64,000 nt of DNA from Ramlibacter agri. Lineage in GTDB: Bacteria; Pseudomonadota; Gammaproteobacteria; Burkholderiales; Burkholderiaceae_C. The notes beneath the pieces are model-generated. The model was given only the letters and a program-made list of their open reading frames with translations. It had not been told where the DNA came from and did not search any database. A program made the position numbers and the translations under genes. Positions 19,151 to 28,766 of this stretch are shown piece after piece. Each line of letters begins with the position of its first letter. The first letter of the stretch is position 1. The DNA is taken from positions 1,116,001-1,180,000 of the forward strand of contig NZ_JABBFX010000002.1 of NCBI RefSeq assembly GCF_012927085.1, written 5' to 3'.

Positions 19151-20332
19151 TTACGCCGGGAGATAGCGCACAGACAGCACCCCTGCTATCGCGCGAATTT
19201 CCGCGAGCAGCTGCGCGTTCACCGCGCTGTCCACGTCCACCAGGGTATAGGCCATGTCGCCGCGCGACTTGTTGACCATGTTGTGGATGTTGAGGCCGGC
19301 ACGCGCCAGCGCAGTGGAGATCTGGCCCACCATGTTGGGCACGTTGGCGTTGGCAATGGCTACGCGCCAGCGCGACTCGCGCCCCATCTCCACCTGCGGG
19401 AAGTTGACCGCGTTGCGGATCGTGCCGTGCTCCAGGAACTCGCGCAGCTGGTCCGCCACCATGGCGGCGCAGTTGTCTTCGGCCTCGCGCGTGGAAGCGC
19501 CCAGGTGCGGAAAAGCGAGCACTTTCGCATGCGCCAGGATGCCTGGATGCGGGAAATCGCAGACGTACCAGGCCAGCTGCTGCGCGTCCAGCGCCTGCAG
19601 CGCCGCCCCGTCGTCGACCACGCCTTCGCGCGAAAAGTTCAGCAGCACGGATTCGGGCTTCAGCAGCCGCAGGTTGTCCGCGTTCACCAGGTGGCGGGTC
19701 GCCGGCACCAGCGGCACGTGCAATGAAACGAAAGTGGCGTTCTTCAGCACCTCGTTGACGCTGGCGGCCCGCTTCACCTGCGAAGGCAGGCTCCAGGCCG
19801 CGTCGACCGTGATCTCCGGGTCGTAGCCCAGCACCTGCATGCCCAGCTTGATGGCGGCGTCGGCCACGAGGCAGCCCACCTTGCCCAGCCCGATGACGCC
19901 TAGCGTCTGGTTGGCCAGTTCGGCGCCGGCAAAGGCCTTCTTGCCGTCCTCGATGGCTTTCTCGAGCGGGCCGCCCGCGCCCTGCAGGCCGGCGACGAAG
20001 CGCTGCGCCGGCGCCAGGTTGCGCGCCGCCATCAGCATGCCGGCGAGCACCAGTTCCTTGACCGCGTTGGCATTGCCGCCGGGCGCGTTGAACACCGGCA
20101 CGCCGCGGGCGCTCAGGTCCTTGACCGGGATGTTGTTGGTGCCGGCGCCGGCGCGCGCGATGGCCAGCACGGAGGAAGGGATGGACATCGCATGCAGGTC
20201 GGCGGAGCGCACCAGGATGGCGTCCGGCTCCGCGATGTCCTTGCCCACGACGAAGCTGCCGGGCGGCAGCCGGTCGAGACCGCTTCGGGATATGGAATTG
20301 AGAACCAGTATCCCGAAAGGTCTGTCAGGCAT
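19151..20332 (-). CDS. serA: D-3-phosphoglycerate dehydrogenase SerA
   Basis: SerA oxidises 3-phosphoglycerate with NAD+ in the first step of serine synthesis. The 393-residue protein has the NAD-binding [17 protein letters not shown], the substrate Arg region [15 protein letters not shown], the catalytic His in [16 protein letters not shown], and a C-terminal ACT domain (about residues 320-393, [19 protein letters not shown]) for feedback by serine. It lacks the extra intervening domain of the longest SerA forms. It overlaps serC by 8 bases, so serC-serA form one unit that makes phosphoserine in two steps. Confidence 0.95.
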   Translation of the reverse strand: MPDRPFGILVLNSISRSGLDRLPPGSFVVGKDIAEPDAILVRSADLHAMSIPSSVLAIARAGAGTNNIPVKDLSARGVPVFNAPGGNANAVKELVLAGMLMAARNLAPAQRFVAGLQGAGGPLEKAIEDGKKAFAGAELANQTLGVIGLGKVGCLVADAAIKLGMQVLGYDPEITVDAAWSLPSQVKRAASVNEVLKNATFVSLHVPLVPATRHLVNADNLRLLKPESVLLNFSREGVVDDGAALQALDAQQLAWYVCDFPHPGILAHAKVLAFPHLGASTREAEDNCAAMVADQLREFLEHGTIRNAVNFPQVEMGRESRWRVAIANANVPNMVGQISTALARAGLNIHNMVNKSRGDMAYTLVDVDSAVNAQLLAEIRAIAGVLSVRYLPA

Positions 20333-21398
20333 GTTGTCTCTCGAAGTCCTGCATGTACTTCACGAGGGCCTGCACGCCCTCGATCGACATGGCGTTGTAG
20401 ATGGAGGCGCGCATGCCGCCGACCGAGCGGTGGCCCTTCAGCTGGATCATGCCGCCCGCGGCCGCGCCCTTGAGGAAGGCCTCGTCCAGCGTCTCGTCCT
20501 TCAGCTTGAAGGGCACGTTCATCAGCGAGCGGTCTTCCTTCGCCACCGGGTTGCGGAAGAAGCTGCTGGCGTCCAGGAAGTCGTACAGGATCTTCGCCTT
20601 GCGGGCGTTGTGCGCCTCGACCGCCGCGATGCCGCCGTTGGCCTTGAAGTGCTTCAGCACCAGGCCCACGATGTAGATCGCGTAGGTGGGCGGCGTGTTG
20701 TACATCGAGTCGTTCTCGCCCTGCACCTGGTAGTTGAAGGCCGAGGGCGTGATGGGCAGCGCGTGGCCCAGCATGTCGTCGCGCACGACGACGATGGTCA
20801 GGCCCGAGGGGCCGATGTTCTTCTGCGCGCCGGCGTAGATCAGGCCGTACTTGCTGACGTCGATGGGGCGCGACAGGATGTCCGAGGACATGTCGGCCAC
20901 CAGCGGCACGCGGCCGGTGTCGGGCGTCCAGTGGTACTGCACGCCGCCGATGGTTTCGTTGGAACAGATGTGCACGTAGCTGGCGGCGGGGTCCAGCTTC
21001 CAGGCGGACTGCTTGGGAATGGAGACGTTGTCGCCCTGCACCGCGACCTGGGCCTGGCCGTAGCGCGTGGCTTCCTTGTGCGACTTCTTCGACCAGTCGC
21101 CGGTGATGGCGTAGTCGGCCTTGCCGTTGCGGCCGATCAGGTTCATCGGGACGATGGCGTTCTCGCCGATCGCGCCGCCCTGCATGAACAGCACCTTGTA
21201 GTTCGAGGGCACGCCCATCAGCTCGCGCAGCAGGCCTTCGGCCTCGGCGTAGATGCCCATGAACTCCTTGCCGCGGTGGCTCATCTCCATGACGGACATG
21301 CCGCAGCCGTGCCAATCCAGCATTTCCTCGGCGGCCTGCCGCAGCACCGCTTCGGGCAGGGTGGCGGGACCGGGGCTGAAATTGAAGACGCGGGTCAT
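20325..21398 (-). CDS. serC: Phosphoserine aminotransferase SerC
   Basis: SerC transaminates 3-phosphohydroxypyruvate to phosphoserine with PLP, and can also act in pyridoxine synthesis. The 357-residue protein has the N-terminal [24 protein letters not shown], and the PLP lysine in [17 protein letters not shown]. The ATG at 21398 is chosen because family N-termini begin with a few residues before NFSPGPA; upstream in-frame starts would add an atypical Arg/Ser-rich lead. Its stop overlaps the serA start. Confidence 0.96.
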   Translation of the reverse strand: MTRVFNFSPGPATLPEAVLRQAAEEMLDWHGCGMSVMEMSHRGKEFMGIYAEAEGLLRELMGVPSNYKVLFMQGGAIGENAIVPMNLIGRNGKADYAITGDWSKKSHKEATRYGQAQVAVQGDNVSIPKQSAWKLDPAASYVHICSNETIGGVQYHWTPDTGRVPLVADMSSDILSRPIDVSKYGLIYAGAQKNIGPSGLTIVVVRDDMLGHALPITPSAFNYQVQGENDSMYNTPPTYAIYIVGLVLKHFKANGGIAAVEAHNARKAKILYDFLDASSFFRNPVAKEDRSLMNVPFKLKDETLDEAFLKGAAAGGMIQLKGHRSVGGMRASIYNAMSIEGVQALVKYMQDFERQHA

Positions 21399-21477
21399 GG
21401 CAAGGCTCTTTCGGGAAATTCGGGGAAACGGGGCAGCCAGCATACAAGATGCGGCAAACCCCGCCGGGCCCGGGGCG

Positions 21478-21502
21478 TTCCATGACCTGGGAGGTCATGG
21501 AA
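21478..21502. promoter_or_regulatory. 25-bp palindrome upstream of the MmyB-type regulator
   Basis: Perfect 11-base arms, TTCCATGACCT and AGGTCATGGAA, flank the three-base centre GGG. The site lies 31 bases upstream of the regulator ATG and about 80 bases upstream of the divergent serC start. Its symmetry, length and place fit an operator for a dimeric helix-turn-helix protein, most simply for autoregulation of the next gene. Confidence 0.6.
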
Positions 21503-21533
21503 GCGCGGCTGCGCAGGCCCTAACATCCCCGCC

Positions 21534-22355
21534 ATGCAGAATTTGGATCCTGCCCGGCGCAAGCCCTTCGGCGAGCACCTGCGCTTCTGGCGCCAGCACC
21601 GCCGCATGAGCCAGCTGGACCTGGCCGGCGAGGCGGACATCTCGACCCGCCACCTGAGTTTCGTGGAAACCGGCCGCTCCGTGCCCAGCCGCGAGATGGT
21701 GCTGAGGCTGGCCGAGCGGCTGGACGTGCCGCTGCGCGAACGCAATGCGCTGCTGGTGGCGGCCGGCTACGCGCCCATGTACCGCGAGCGGCCGCTCTCG
21801 GACCCTGCCCTGGCGCCCGCCCGCGAGGCGGTGCAGCTGATCCTGTCCGGCCACGAACCCTGGCCCGCGCTGGCGGTGGACCGGCACTGGAACCTGGTGG
21901 CCCACAACGCCATGGTGCCGCACCTGCTGGCGGCCGCCGAGGACCCCGCCCTGCTGCAAGGGCCGGTGAACGTGCTGCGCCTGAGCCTGCACCCGCGCGG
22001 GCTGGCCAAGCGCATCGTCAACCTGGGCCAGTGGCGGCACCACCTGTTCGAGCGCCTGCGCCAGCAGGTCGCTGCCACCGGCGACGCGGGCCTCATCGCG
22101 CTGCAGAAGGAGCTGGAGTCCTATCCGGTCCCTCCGGGCGCCGACGACACCCGGCTGGCCGGCGAACTGCTGGGCGTGGCGATGCCGCTGCGCTTCCGCA
22201 CGCCGCAAGGCCCCATCCTGTCCTTCATCAGCACCACCACCGTGTTCGGCTCGCCGGTGGACGTGACCCTGCAGGAGCTGGCGCTGGAGACCTTCTTCCC
22301 GGCGGACCCGGAAACGGGCGCGGCCCTGCGCGCCCTGGCGGCTTCGGCTGCTTAG
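21534..22355 (+). CDS. XRE-type helix-turn-helix regulator with MmyB-like ligand domain
   Basis: A 273-residue transcription factor. Residues about 13-70 form the Cro/C1-type helix-turn-helix (RRMSQLDLAGEADISTRHLS, FVETGRSVPSREMVLRLAE). The rest is the MmyB-like PAS-fold ligand domain, with the signature PWPALAVDRHWNLVAHNA. Such regulators often control a nearby dehydrogenase or transporter gene. The 25-bp palindrome just upstream is the likely operator. It is convergent with the SbmA-like gene (4-base overlap of the ends) and divergent from serC. Confidence 0.9.
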   Translation: MQNLDPARRKPFGEHLRFWRQHRRMSQLDLAGEADISTRHLSFVETGRSVPSREMVLRLAERLDVPLRERNALLVAAGYAPMYRERPLSDPALAPAREAVQLILSGHEPWPALAVDRHWNLVAHNAMVPHLLAAAEDPALLQGPVNVLRLSLHPRGLAKRIVNLGQWRHHLFERLRQQVAATGDAGLIALQKELESYPVPPGADDTRLAGELLGVAMPLRFRTPQGPILSFISTTTVFGSPVDVTLQELALETFFPADPETGAALRALAASAA

Positions 22356-23356
22356 ACCGTCGCCTCGGCCGGCCGCGCCACCGGCGGCTGGTGGATGCGC
22401 GCCTCGAAGGCCCGCAGGCGCTTGTAGACGGAGATCAGTTCCACGATCGTGCTCCAGCTGTACACGAGGTACTGGAAGGACTCGGTCACCTTGTCGAAGG
22501 CACGCGCGATCTGCTGGTAGACGCCCAGCGTGATGACACCCGCGATGACGGTGGGCCCCATCGCCACCAGCGGCACCAGCACGCTGGCCTGCAGGTAGGA
22601 CCACTTCACCACGTCGAAGTAGAGGTAGTGGAAGAACAGGCGGAAGTAGTTGCGGCGCACGCCCAGGAACAGCGACTGCGCCACCGGGGGCGTAGCGCGC
22701 GCCACGTCGTCTTCGCCGTAGACCAGCTCCTTGCGGTAGGCCGCTTCCACGCGCTGGTTGTTGAACTCCAGCCCGGGCAGCAGGATGCCGGTGAAGGCCA
22801 GCACCACGGTGCCGAGGGCTGCCCAGCCGAGCGACACCCACACCAGCGAGTGCGGGACGGCGCCGAGGATGGGGATCGACGTGATCTTGTCCGAGAGCGT
22901 CCAGAGGATCGGAAGGAACGCAGCCAAGGTCATCAGGCTGCGCATGAGGTCCACGCCCAGGCCTTGCATGATGGAGGCGAAGCGCATCGTGTCCTCCTGC
23001 ACGCGCTGCGCCGCCCCTTCGACGGTGCGCAGCGTGTCCCAGTGGGCCATGTAGTACTGGTTCATCGCCTGGCGCCAGCGGAACACGTAGTGCTTGACGA
23101 AGAAGTCGACCACCACGGCCACCGTCACGTAGACCATGGCGATGGACAGGAAGGTGGCCACCTGCTTCCAGTACTGCGAAGCGTCGATGGAACCCGGCTT
23201 GTCGAGCGCCTTCTGCAGCAGGTCGTAGAAGGTGCCGAACCACTCGTTGATCCGGACGTCCAGCTGCACGCGGTACCAGGTGGCGTACAGGATCAGGGCC
23301 GTGCCGAACACCGACCAGGGAAGCCAGCGGCGCGACAGGAAGAAGGAACGGAACAT
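22352..23356 (-). CDS. SbmA/BacA-family peptide transporter
   Basis: A 334-residue inner-membrane protein resembling SbmA/BacA, proton-driven importers of peptides and modified antibiotics that have an ABC-exporter-like membrane fold but no ATPase domain. Hydrophobic segments begin at about residues 12, 65, 145, 180 and 265. The family signature near the end is clear (YSWSTIVELISVYKRLRAFE), and MNQYYMAHWDTLRTVEGAAQ matches the conserved middle. It is somewhat shorter than the roughly 400-residue Escherichia protein. The ATG at 23356 fits the start of the first helix. Confidence 0.88.
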   Translation of the reverse strand: MFRSFFLSRRWLPWSVFGTALILYATWYRVQLDVRINEWFGTFYDLLQKALDKPGSIDASQYWKQVATFLSIAMVYVTVAVVVDFFVKHYVFRWRQAMNQYYMAHWDTLRTVEGAAQRVQEDTMRFASIMQGLGVDLMRSLMTLAAFLPILWTLSDKITSIPILGAVPHSLVWVSLGWAALGTVVLAFTGILLPGLEFNNQRVEAAYRKELVYGEDDVARATPPVAQSLFLGVRRNYFRLFFHYLYFDVVKWSYLQASVLVPLVAMGPTVIAGVITLGVYQQIARAFDKVTESFQYLVYSWSTIVELISVYKRLRAFEARIHQPPVARPAEATV

Positions 23357-23660
23357 TGTTGTCCTAGGTTTTGCTTTCGGGCGTTGCGGGATGCTAGCGG
23401 TTCGCGGCCCGGCCGCGCGGAGCTGTGCTTTTTCGATAGCAGGCCGGGGAGGCTGGCCGCGGGCTTGCCGGGGGCGTCGGACCTGTCGGACAGGACCGGC
23501 CGGCGCCCGACTACGCAACGGGATGCACCATGCGACCCGGCAAATCCGGATTGGTTCTGCCGGCCTGCGCAAAGCCTCCTGCTGGCCCAAGGTCCAATGC
23601 TCCCGGCCATCACCCGTCGACTACCCTCGGCCCACCGAAGCTCTGCCGAGGGAGTTCATC
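23357..23660. other. 304-bp intergenic region between divergent transporter genes
   Basis: This gap separates the starts of the SbmA-like gene (leftward) and the solute-binding gene (rightward), so it must hold both promoters. I see a short palindrome CCTGT-CGG-ACAGG at 23482-23494, but no convincing -35/-10 pair and no coding frame with normal codon use. Confidence 0.5.
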
Positions 23661-24530
23661 ATGTCCCCTGCCCTGCTGCGTGCGGTGTTGGCCTGCGCGC
23701 TCGTGTGCACCTGCCTGCCGCTGGCGGCACAGGACGTCCTGAAACGCATCGCCGCACGCCAGCAGGTGAACCTCGGCTACGCCGAGAACGCGGCGCCGTT
23801 TTCCTTCCGGACCGCGGGCGGTCCATCCGGCTATGCGGTCGAACTGTGCGTCGCGGTCGTGGAGCGCCTGAAACGCGAGCTGGGCGTCCAGCAGTTGCCA
23901 GTCCGTTTCGTGCCCGTGGACCAGGATTCCGTCGCGCGCCTGGTGGCCGCCAATTCGGTCGACCTGCTGTGCGCCGGCGTCTCCGACACGCCCGCCCGCC
24001 GCGTGACGATGGCCTTTTCCTCCCCGATCTTCTTCTCCTCGGTGAAGCTGCTGGTGCGCAGCGAGGACGGGCCGCAGTCGCTGCAGGCTCTCAAGGGCCG
24101 CACCGTGGCGCTCCTGGGCCGGACCACGGCCGAAGCGGCGGTGAACGCTATCAACAAGCAGCAGGGCCTGGGCCTGCAGGTCGCCCCGGTCGTCAGCCCG
24201 GAAGCAGCCCTGTCGCAGCTGCGCCTGCACCAGGCCGATGCCTGGGCCCGCGACGAGGTCCTGCTGCTGGGCGCGCTGGCGCGCGAGTCCGATGCGCGGA
24301 AGTTCACGCTGTTGCCCGACACGCTCTCGACGGAAACCATCGCGCTCGCCATGCCGCAGGACGCGCAGCTGCAGCGCGTGGCCAACGAAGCCCTCGCGGA
24401 ACTCGCGCGCTCGGGCCGGCTGGAGGCCATCTACGAGCGATGGTTCGTCCAGCCGAATCCGGCTGCGGCTGCGGGCCTGAAATTCCCGCTGTCGCCTCAG
24501 CTGAAGGCGGAATTCGCCCGCGCCCGCTGA
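23661..24530 (+). CDS. Periplasmic amino-acid-type solute-binding protein (SBP_bac_3)
   Basis: A 289-residue secreted protein. Residues 1-23 are a Sec signal peptide (LLRAVLACALVCTCLPLAAQ). The mature protein has the SBP family 3 pattern: VNLGYAENAAPFSFR, SGYAVELCVAVVERL, and the two-lobe TMAFSSPIFFSSVKLLV and LKGRTVALLGRTTAEA. It probably binds an amino acid or a small carboxylate such as glutamate. No permease or ATPase gene is adjacent, so it is an orphan binding protein. The ATG at 23661 follows a GAGGGAG site. A strong terminator follows at 24541. Confidence 0.9.
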   Translation: MSPALLRAVLACALVCTCLPLAAQDVLKRIAARQQVNLGYAENAAPFSFRTAGGPSGYAVELCVAVVERLKRELGVQQLPVRFVPVDQDSVARLVAANSVDLLCAGVSDTPARRVTMAFSSPIFFSSVKLLVRSEDGPQSLQALKGRTVALLGRTTAEAAVNAINKQQGLGLQVAPVVSPEAALSQLRLHQADAWARDEVLLLGALARESDARKFTLLPDTLSTETIALAMPQDAQLQRVANEALAELARSGRLEAIYERWFVQPNPAAAAGLKFPLSPQLKAEFARAR

Positions 24531-24540
24531 GGCGCGCCAT

Positions 24541-24570
24541 GAAAAAACGGCCCCGCGGGGCCGTTCTTCA
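24541..24570. terminator. Bidirectional hairpin terminator between solute-binding gene and acnB
   Basis: A perfect GC-rich palindrome runs from 24546 to 24565, with arms AACGGCCCCG and CGGGGCCGTT. It has an A-run on the left (24542-24547) and TTCTTC on the right, so it can end both the rightward solute-binding gene and the leftward mdh-tam-citE-acnB operon. Confidence 0.85.
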
Positions 24571-24584
24571 TGGAGCGGGGGTCC

Positions 24585-27176
24585 TCAGACCGTCACTTCC
24601 TTCGCCGCGTCCGCGTATTCCTGGATCTGGTCGAAGTTCATGTAGCGGTAGACCTTGGCGCCATTGGCGTTGATCACACCCATGTCGGCCTGGTACTCCG
24701 CCACCGTCGGCAGGCGGCCCAGCTTGGAGGCGATGGCCGCCAGCTCCGCGGAGCCCAGGAACACCTGCGTGTTCTTGCCCAGGCGGTTCGGGAAGTTGCG
24801 GGTCGACGTGGAGATGACGGTGGCGCCTTCCCGCACCTGCGCCTGGTTGCCCATGCACAGCGAGCAGCCGGGCATTTCGGTGCGCGCGCCGGCGCCGCCG
24901 AAGTTGGCGTAATGGCCTTCCTTGGTCAGCTCCTCCTGGTCCATCTTGGTCGGCGGGGCGACCCACAGCTTGACCGGGATGTCGCGCTTGCCTTCGAGCA
25001 GCAGCGAAGCGGCGCGGAAGTGGCCGATGTTGGTCATGCACGAGCCGATGAAGGCTTCGTCGATCTTGGTGTTCTGCACTTCGGACAGCGGCTTCACGTC
25101 GTCCGGGTCGTTCGGGCAGCACAGCAGCGGCTCGGTGATCTCGGCCAGGTCGATCTCGATCACGTGGGCGTACTCGGCGTCCTTGTCCGCTTCCAGCAGG
25201 TCCGGGTTGGCCATCCAGGCCTCGACGGCCTGGATGCGGCGCTCCAGCGTGCGCTTGTCCGCGTAGCCCTGCGCGATCATGTTCTTCATCAGGACCACGT
25301 TGGACTGCAGGTACTCGAGGACCGGTTCCTTGTTCAGCTTGACCGTGCAGCCGGCGGCGGAGCGCTCGGCGGAGGCGTCGGACAGCTCGAAAGCCTGTTC
25401 CACCTTCAGGTTCGGCAGGCCTTCGATTTCCAGGATGCGGCCCGAGAACTCGTTGATCTTGCCGGCCTTGGCGACCGTCAGCAGGCCCTTCTTGATGCCG
25501 TAGTAGGGGATGGCATGCACCAGGTCGCGCAGCGTGATGCCGGGCTGCATCTCGCCCTTGAAGCGCACCAGCACGGATTCGGGCATGTCCAGCGGCATCA
25601 CGCCGGTGGCGGCGGCGAAGGCCACCAGGCCGGAGCCGGCCGGGAAGCTGATGCCGATCGGGAAGCGGGTGTGGCTGTCGCCGCCGGTGCCCACGGTATC
25701 GGGCAGCAGCAGGCGGTTCAGCCAGCTGTGGATGACGCCGTCACCGGGACGCAGGGCCACGCCGCCGCGGTTGGAGATGAAGGCGGGCAGCTCGCGGTGC
25801 GTCTTGACGTCCACGGGCTTCGGGTAGGCCGCGGTGTGGCAGAAGGACTGCATCACCATGTCGGCGCTGAAGCCCAGGCAGGCCAGGTCCTTCAGCTCGT
25901 CGCGGGTCATCGGACCCGTCGTGTCCTGAGAACCGACGGTGGTCATGCGCGGCTCGCAATACGTGCCGGGACGGATGCCCTGGCCTGCCGGCAGGTGGCA
26001 GGCGCGGCCCACCATCTTCTGCGCCAGCGTGAAGCCCTTGCCGGAGTCGACCGGCGCCTTGGGCAGGCGGAAGGTGGTGGAAGCGCCGAGGCCCAGGAAC
26101 TGGCGGGCGCTGGCGGTCAGCGAGCGGCCGATGATCAGGTTGATGCGGCCGCCGGCGCGCACTTCGTCCAGCAGCACGTCGCTCTTGAGCGCGAAGCGCT
26201 CGACGACCTCGCCGGCCTTCTCGATGGTGCCCTCGTAGGGGAAGATGTCGATGACGTCGCCCATCTCCAGCTTGGCGACGTCCACTTCGATCGGCAGGCA
26301 GCCGGAGTCTTCCTGCGTGTTGAAGAAGATGGGGGCGATCTTGCCGCCCAGCGTGACGCCGCCGAAGCGCTTGTTCGGCACGAAGGGGATGTCCTGGCCG
26401 GTCATCCAGACCACGCTGTTGGTGGCGGACTTGCGGGAAGAACCGGTGCCGACCACGTCGCCCACGTAGGCGACCACGTGGCCCTTGGCCTTGAGTTCCT
26501 CGACGAACTTCATCGGGCCGCGCTTGCCGTCTTCTTCCGGCTTGAAAGCCGTGCCGGGGCGCGTGTTCTTCAGCATGGCCAGCGCATGCAGCGGGATGTC
26601 GGGGCGCGACCAGGCGTCCGGGGCGGGCGACAGGTCGTCGGTGTTGGTTTCACCGGGCACCTTGAAGACGGTGACGGTGATCTTCTGCGGCACTTCCTGG
26701 CGGCTGGTGAACCACTCGGCGTCGGCCCAGGACTGGATCACTTCCTTGGCGAACGCGTTGTTGGCCTTCGCCTTGGCCGCGACGTCGTGGAAGTAATCGA
26801 ACATCAGCAGCGTCTTCTTCAGGCCGTCGGCGGCGACCTGCGCCACCTCCGCGTCGTCCAGCAGGTCGATCAGGGGCTTGACGTTGTAGCCGCCGACCAT
26901 GGTGCCGAGCAGCTCGGTGGCCAAGGCCCGGGAAATCGCGTTGACCTGGAAATCCCCATGCGCCACGGCGGCGAGGAAGCTCGCCTTCACCTTGGCCGCG
27001 TCGTCCACGCCCGGCGGCACGCGGTTCGCCAGCAGGTCCAGCAGGAAGGCTTCTTCCTTCGCCGGGGCCGACTTGATCAGCTCGATCAGGTCGGCGGTCT
27101 GCTTCGCGGACAGCGGCAGCGGGGGGATGCCGAGCGCGGCGCGTTCGGCAACGTGGTCAACGTAGGCTTGCAACAT
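24585..27176 (-). CDS. acnB: Aconitate hydratase AcnB
   Basis: AcnB is the main citrate-isocitrate isomerase of the TCA cycle in proteobacteria. The 863-residue protein has the N-terminal HEAT-like domain of the AcnB class ([16 protein letters not shown], then [16 protein letters not shown]). Its [4Fe-4S] ligands lie in [14 protein letters not shown] and [16 protein letters not shown]. The swivel domain [17 protein letters not shown] is present. It is the last gene of the mdh-tam-citE-hypothetical operon, ended by the palindromic terminator at 24541-24570. A separate acnA is 5 kb away. Confidence 0.97.
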   Translation of the reverse strand: MLQAYVDHVAERAALGIPPLPLSAKQTADLIELIKSAPAKEEAFLLDLLANRVPPGVDDAAKVKASFLAAVAHGDFQVNAISRALATELLGTMVGGYNVKPLIDLLDDAEVAQVAADGLKKTLLMFDYFHDVAAKAKANNAFAKEVIQSWADAEWFTSRQEVPQKITVTVFKVPGETNTDDLSPAPDAWSRPDIPLHALAMLKNTRPGTAFKPEEDGKRGPMKFVEELKAKGHVVAYVGDVVGTGSSRKSATNSVVWMTGQDIPFVPNKRFGGVTLGGKIAPIFFNTQEDSGCLPIEVDVAKLEMGDVIDIFPYEGTIEKAGEVVERFALKSDVLLDEVRAGGRINLIIGRSLTASARQFLGLGASTTFRLPKAPVDSGKGFTLAQKMVGRACHLPAGQGIRPGTYCEPRMTTVGSQDTTGPMTRDELKDLACLGFSADMVMQSFCHTAAYPKPVDVKTHRELPAFISNRGGVALRPGDGVIHSWLNRLLLPDTVGTGGDSHTRFPIGISFPAGSGLVAFAAATGVMPLDMPESVLVRFKGEMQPGITLRDLVHAIPYYGIKKGLLTVAKAGKINEFSGRILEIEGLPNLKVEQAFELSDASAERSAAGCTVKLNKEPVLEYLQSNVVLMKNMIAQGYADKRTLERRIQAVEAWMANPDLLEADKDAEYAHVIEIDLAEITEPLLCCPNDPDDVKPLSEVQNTKIDEAFIGSCMTNIGHFRAASLLLEGKRDIPVKLWVAPPTKMDQEELTKEGHYANFGGAGARTEMPGCSLCMGNQAQVREGATVISTSTRNFPNRLGKNTQVFLGSAELAAIASKLGRLPTVAEYQADMGVINANGAKVYRYMNFDQIQEYADAAKEVTV

Positions 27177-27203
27177 GGGGTCTCTCCGTACAAATCTCTC
27201 GCG

Positions 27204-27752
27204 CTATTGCGCGGTCTTGGGCGCCGGCTCCAGCAGGTTCACCGGCGGCCGGGTCTTCATTTCTTCCGCGAACTTCACCTGTTCGGGGCTCTGGCACTCG
27301 TCGGCCAGGCGGCGGCCTTCCTTCTGGCTCATCAGCATGGACTTGTTGCCAAGCTGCAGCCACAGGGCGCCGCGCACCGTGTCCTCGAGGCGGATCGCGC
27401 CGGTCTTGCTTTCGACCGGGTGCATCACGAAGCGGTTGAGGCCGGCGGACACGAGGAAGTAGCCCTCGCGGCGGCGCGGCGTGACCTTGACGTGGGCGCC
27501 GAGCTCGCACTTGATCTCGCCGGTGTAGACACGCTTGGCGACATCCAGTTCCGCGGCATTGAGCTTGTCGGCCGGATCGTTTTCTTCGACCGGGGTGTTT
27601 TCCTCGATCGCCTGGCGGCGGCTCGCGGCTGGCTTGGCCAGCGCCTTCTTGGTTTCGGCGCGGGTGGGCTTGGCGGCGGGCTTCGCCGGCTCCTGCGCAA
27701 AGGCGGCGGCGGACAGCGAGGCGATCAGGAACGAGGCGAACAGGACCTTCAT
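27204..27752 (-). CDS. Secreted protein of unknown function in the TCA operon
   Basis: A 182-residue protein with a Sec signal peptide (MKVLFASFLIASLSAAAFAQ). The next part is Ala/Lys/Pro-rich (EPAKPAAKPTRAETKKALAK) and probably unstructured. The C-terminal domain (about 65-180, KRVYTGEIKCELGAHVKV, GAIRLEDTVRGALWLQLGNK) looks like a small beta-rich fold common in Comamonadaceae. The ATG at 27752 has a GGGAGA site. It lies between citE-like and acnB with gaps of 21 and 27 bases, so it is cotranscribed with TCA enzymes although it should act in the periplasm. Confidence 0.8.
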   Translation of the reverse strand: MKVLFASFLIASLSAAAFAQEPAKPAAKPTRAETKKALAKPAASRRQAIEENTPVEENDPADKLNAAELDVAKRVYTGEIKCELGAHVKVTPRRREGYFLVSAGLNRFVMHPVESKTGAIRLEDTVRGALWLQLGNKSMLMSQKEGRRLADECQSPEQVKFAEEMKTRPPVNLLEPAPKTAQ

Positions 27753-27773
27753 GGAATGGTCTCCCATTGACGT

Positions 27774-28766
27774 TTAGGGACGCGCGGTGGCGAACCACCC
27801 GCGCGCATCATCCGGGAGCTGCCGCCCGGTGGCATGCGCTCTTTCGAGCACCTGCCAGTAGTAGCGGTAGCTGGCCCGGTCCTCGAGTTTGCCGTCGAAA
27901 CTGATCGGTGCCCAGCCCGCGGCCTCCGCGGCCGCGAGGAGTTGTGACGCCTTGTGAATTTCGTTTGCCGTCGGAGCGAACACTTCGACGATCGCCCTGA
28001 TCTGGTCGGGGTGGATCGACCACATGCGCGTGTAACCGAACTCGTTGGCCGCACGCGACGCCGCGGCGCGGAAAGCCGCCTGGTCCTTGAATTCCGTCAC
28101 GACGCCATGCGAAGGCACCTTGCCATGGGCATGGCACGCGGACGATATTTCGAGCTTGGCACGCACCACCAGCGGGTGCGTGAACTGGCCCTGCACGCCC
28201 ATTCCCGCGCTGGGGATGGCGCCGCCGTGCGCGGAGACGAAATCCATCAGCCCGAAGCTGAGGGACTGCATGCGCGGGTGCGCGGCGATGTCGAAGGCGC
28301 GATGCACGGCCGCGGGCGATTCGATCAGGCCTTGCAGCGCCAGGTTCTTCGCGCCGGCGGCGTCCAGCGCGCGGGCGGCGCGCTCGACGTCCTGCACCGT
28401 CTCCACCTTGGGCAGCATCACGTGCACCAGCTTGTGGCCCGCCTGGCCGACGATGGTGGCGATGTCGTCCTCGAAAGCCGGATGGTCGACCGGGTGCACG
28501 CGCACCGCGACGCGCGCATCGGGCGCCGCGCCCAGCGCGAGTTCGGTGACCAGCGCCGCGTGCTCCTTCTCGCCGCCGACCGGCGCGCCGTCCTCGCAAT
28601 CGAGCGTGACGTCGAACACCACCGAGCCGAACTCCTGCGCCAGCTCCGCCTGCAACTGCAGGCTCTTGCGCATGCGGGCTTCGACGCCGCTGTAGTGGTC
28701 GCACACCGGCAGCGTGCCGGTGCGGGCCTGGGCTCCAAGAAGGACGTCGCGCGGGTGTTGGCTCAT
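27774..28766 (-). CDS. CitE-like (HpcH/HpaI family) CoA-ester lyase
   Basis: A 330-residue aldolase of the CitE/malyl-CoA lyase superfamily. Family residues include the Arg in VAVRVHPVDHP, the metal ligands Glu in LQGLIESPAAVHRA and Asp in SFGLMDFVSAHGG, and the C-terminal MWSIHPDQIRAIVEVF. Members cleave malyl-CoA, methylmalyl-CoA or citramalyl-CoA; a citrate lyase role is unlikely because no citF or citD is present. It overlaps tam by 4 bases (ATGA) and sits in the mdh-to-acnB operon, fitting a link between C4 acids and acetyl- or propionyl-CoA. Confidence 0.9.
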   Translation of the reverse strand: MSQHPRDVLLGAQARTGTLPVCDHYSGVEARMRKSLQLQAELAQEFGSVVFDVTLDCEDGAPVGGEKEHAALVTELALGAAPDARVAVRVHPVDHPAFEDDIATIVGQAGHKLVHVMLPKVETVQDVERAARALDAAGAKNLALQGLIESPAAVHRAFDIAAHPRMQSLSFGLMDFVSAHGGAIPSAGMGVQGQFTHPLVVRAKLEISSACHAHGKVPSHGVVTEFKDQAAFRAAASRAANEFGYTRMWSIHPDQIRAIVEVFAPTANEIHKASQLLAAAEAAGWAPISFDGKLEDRASYRYYWQVLERAHATGRQLPDDARGWFATARP

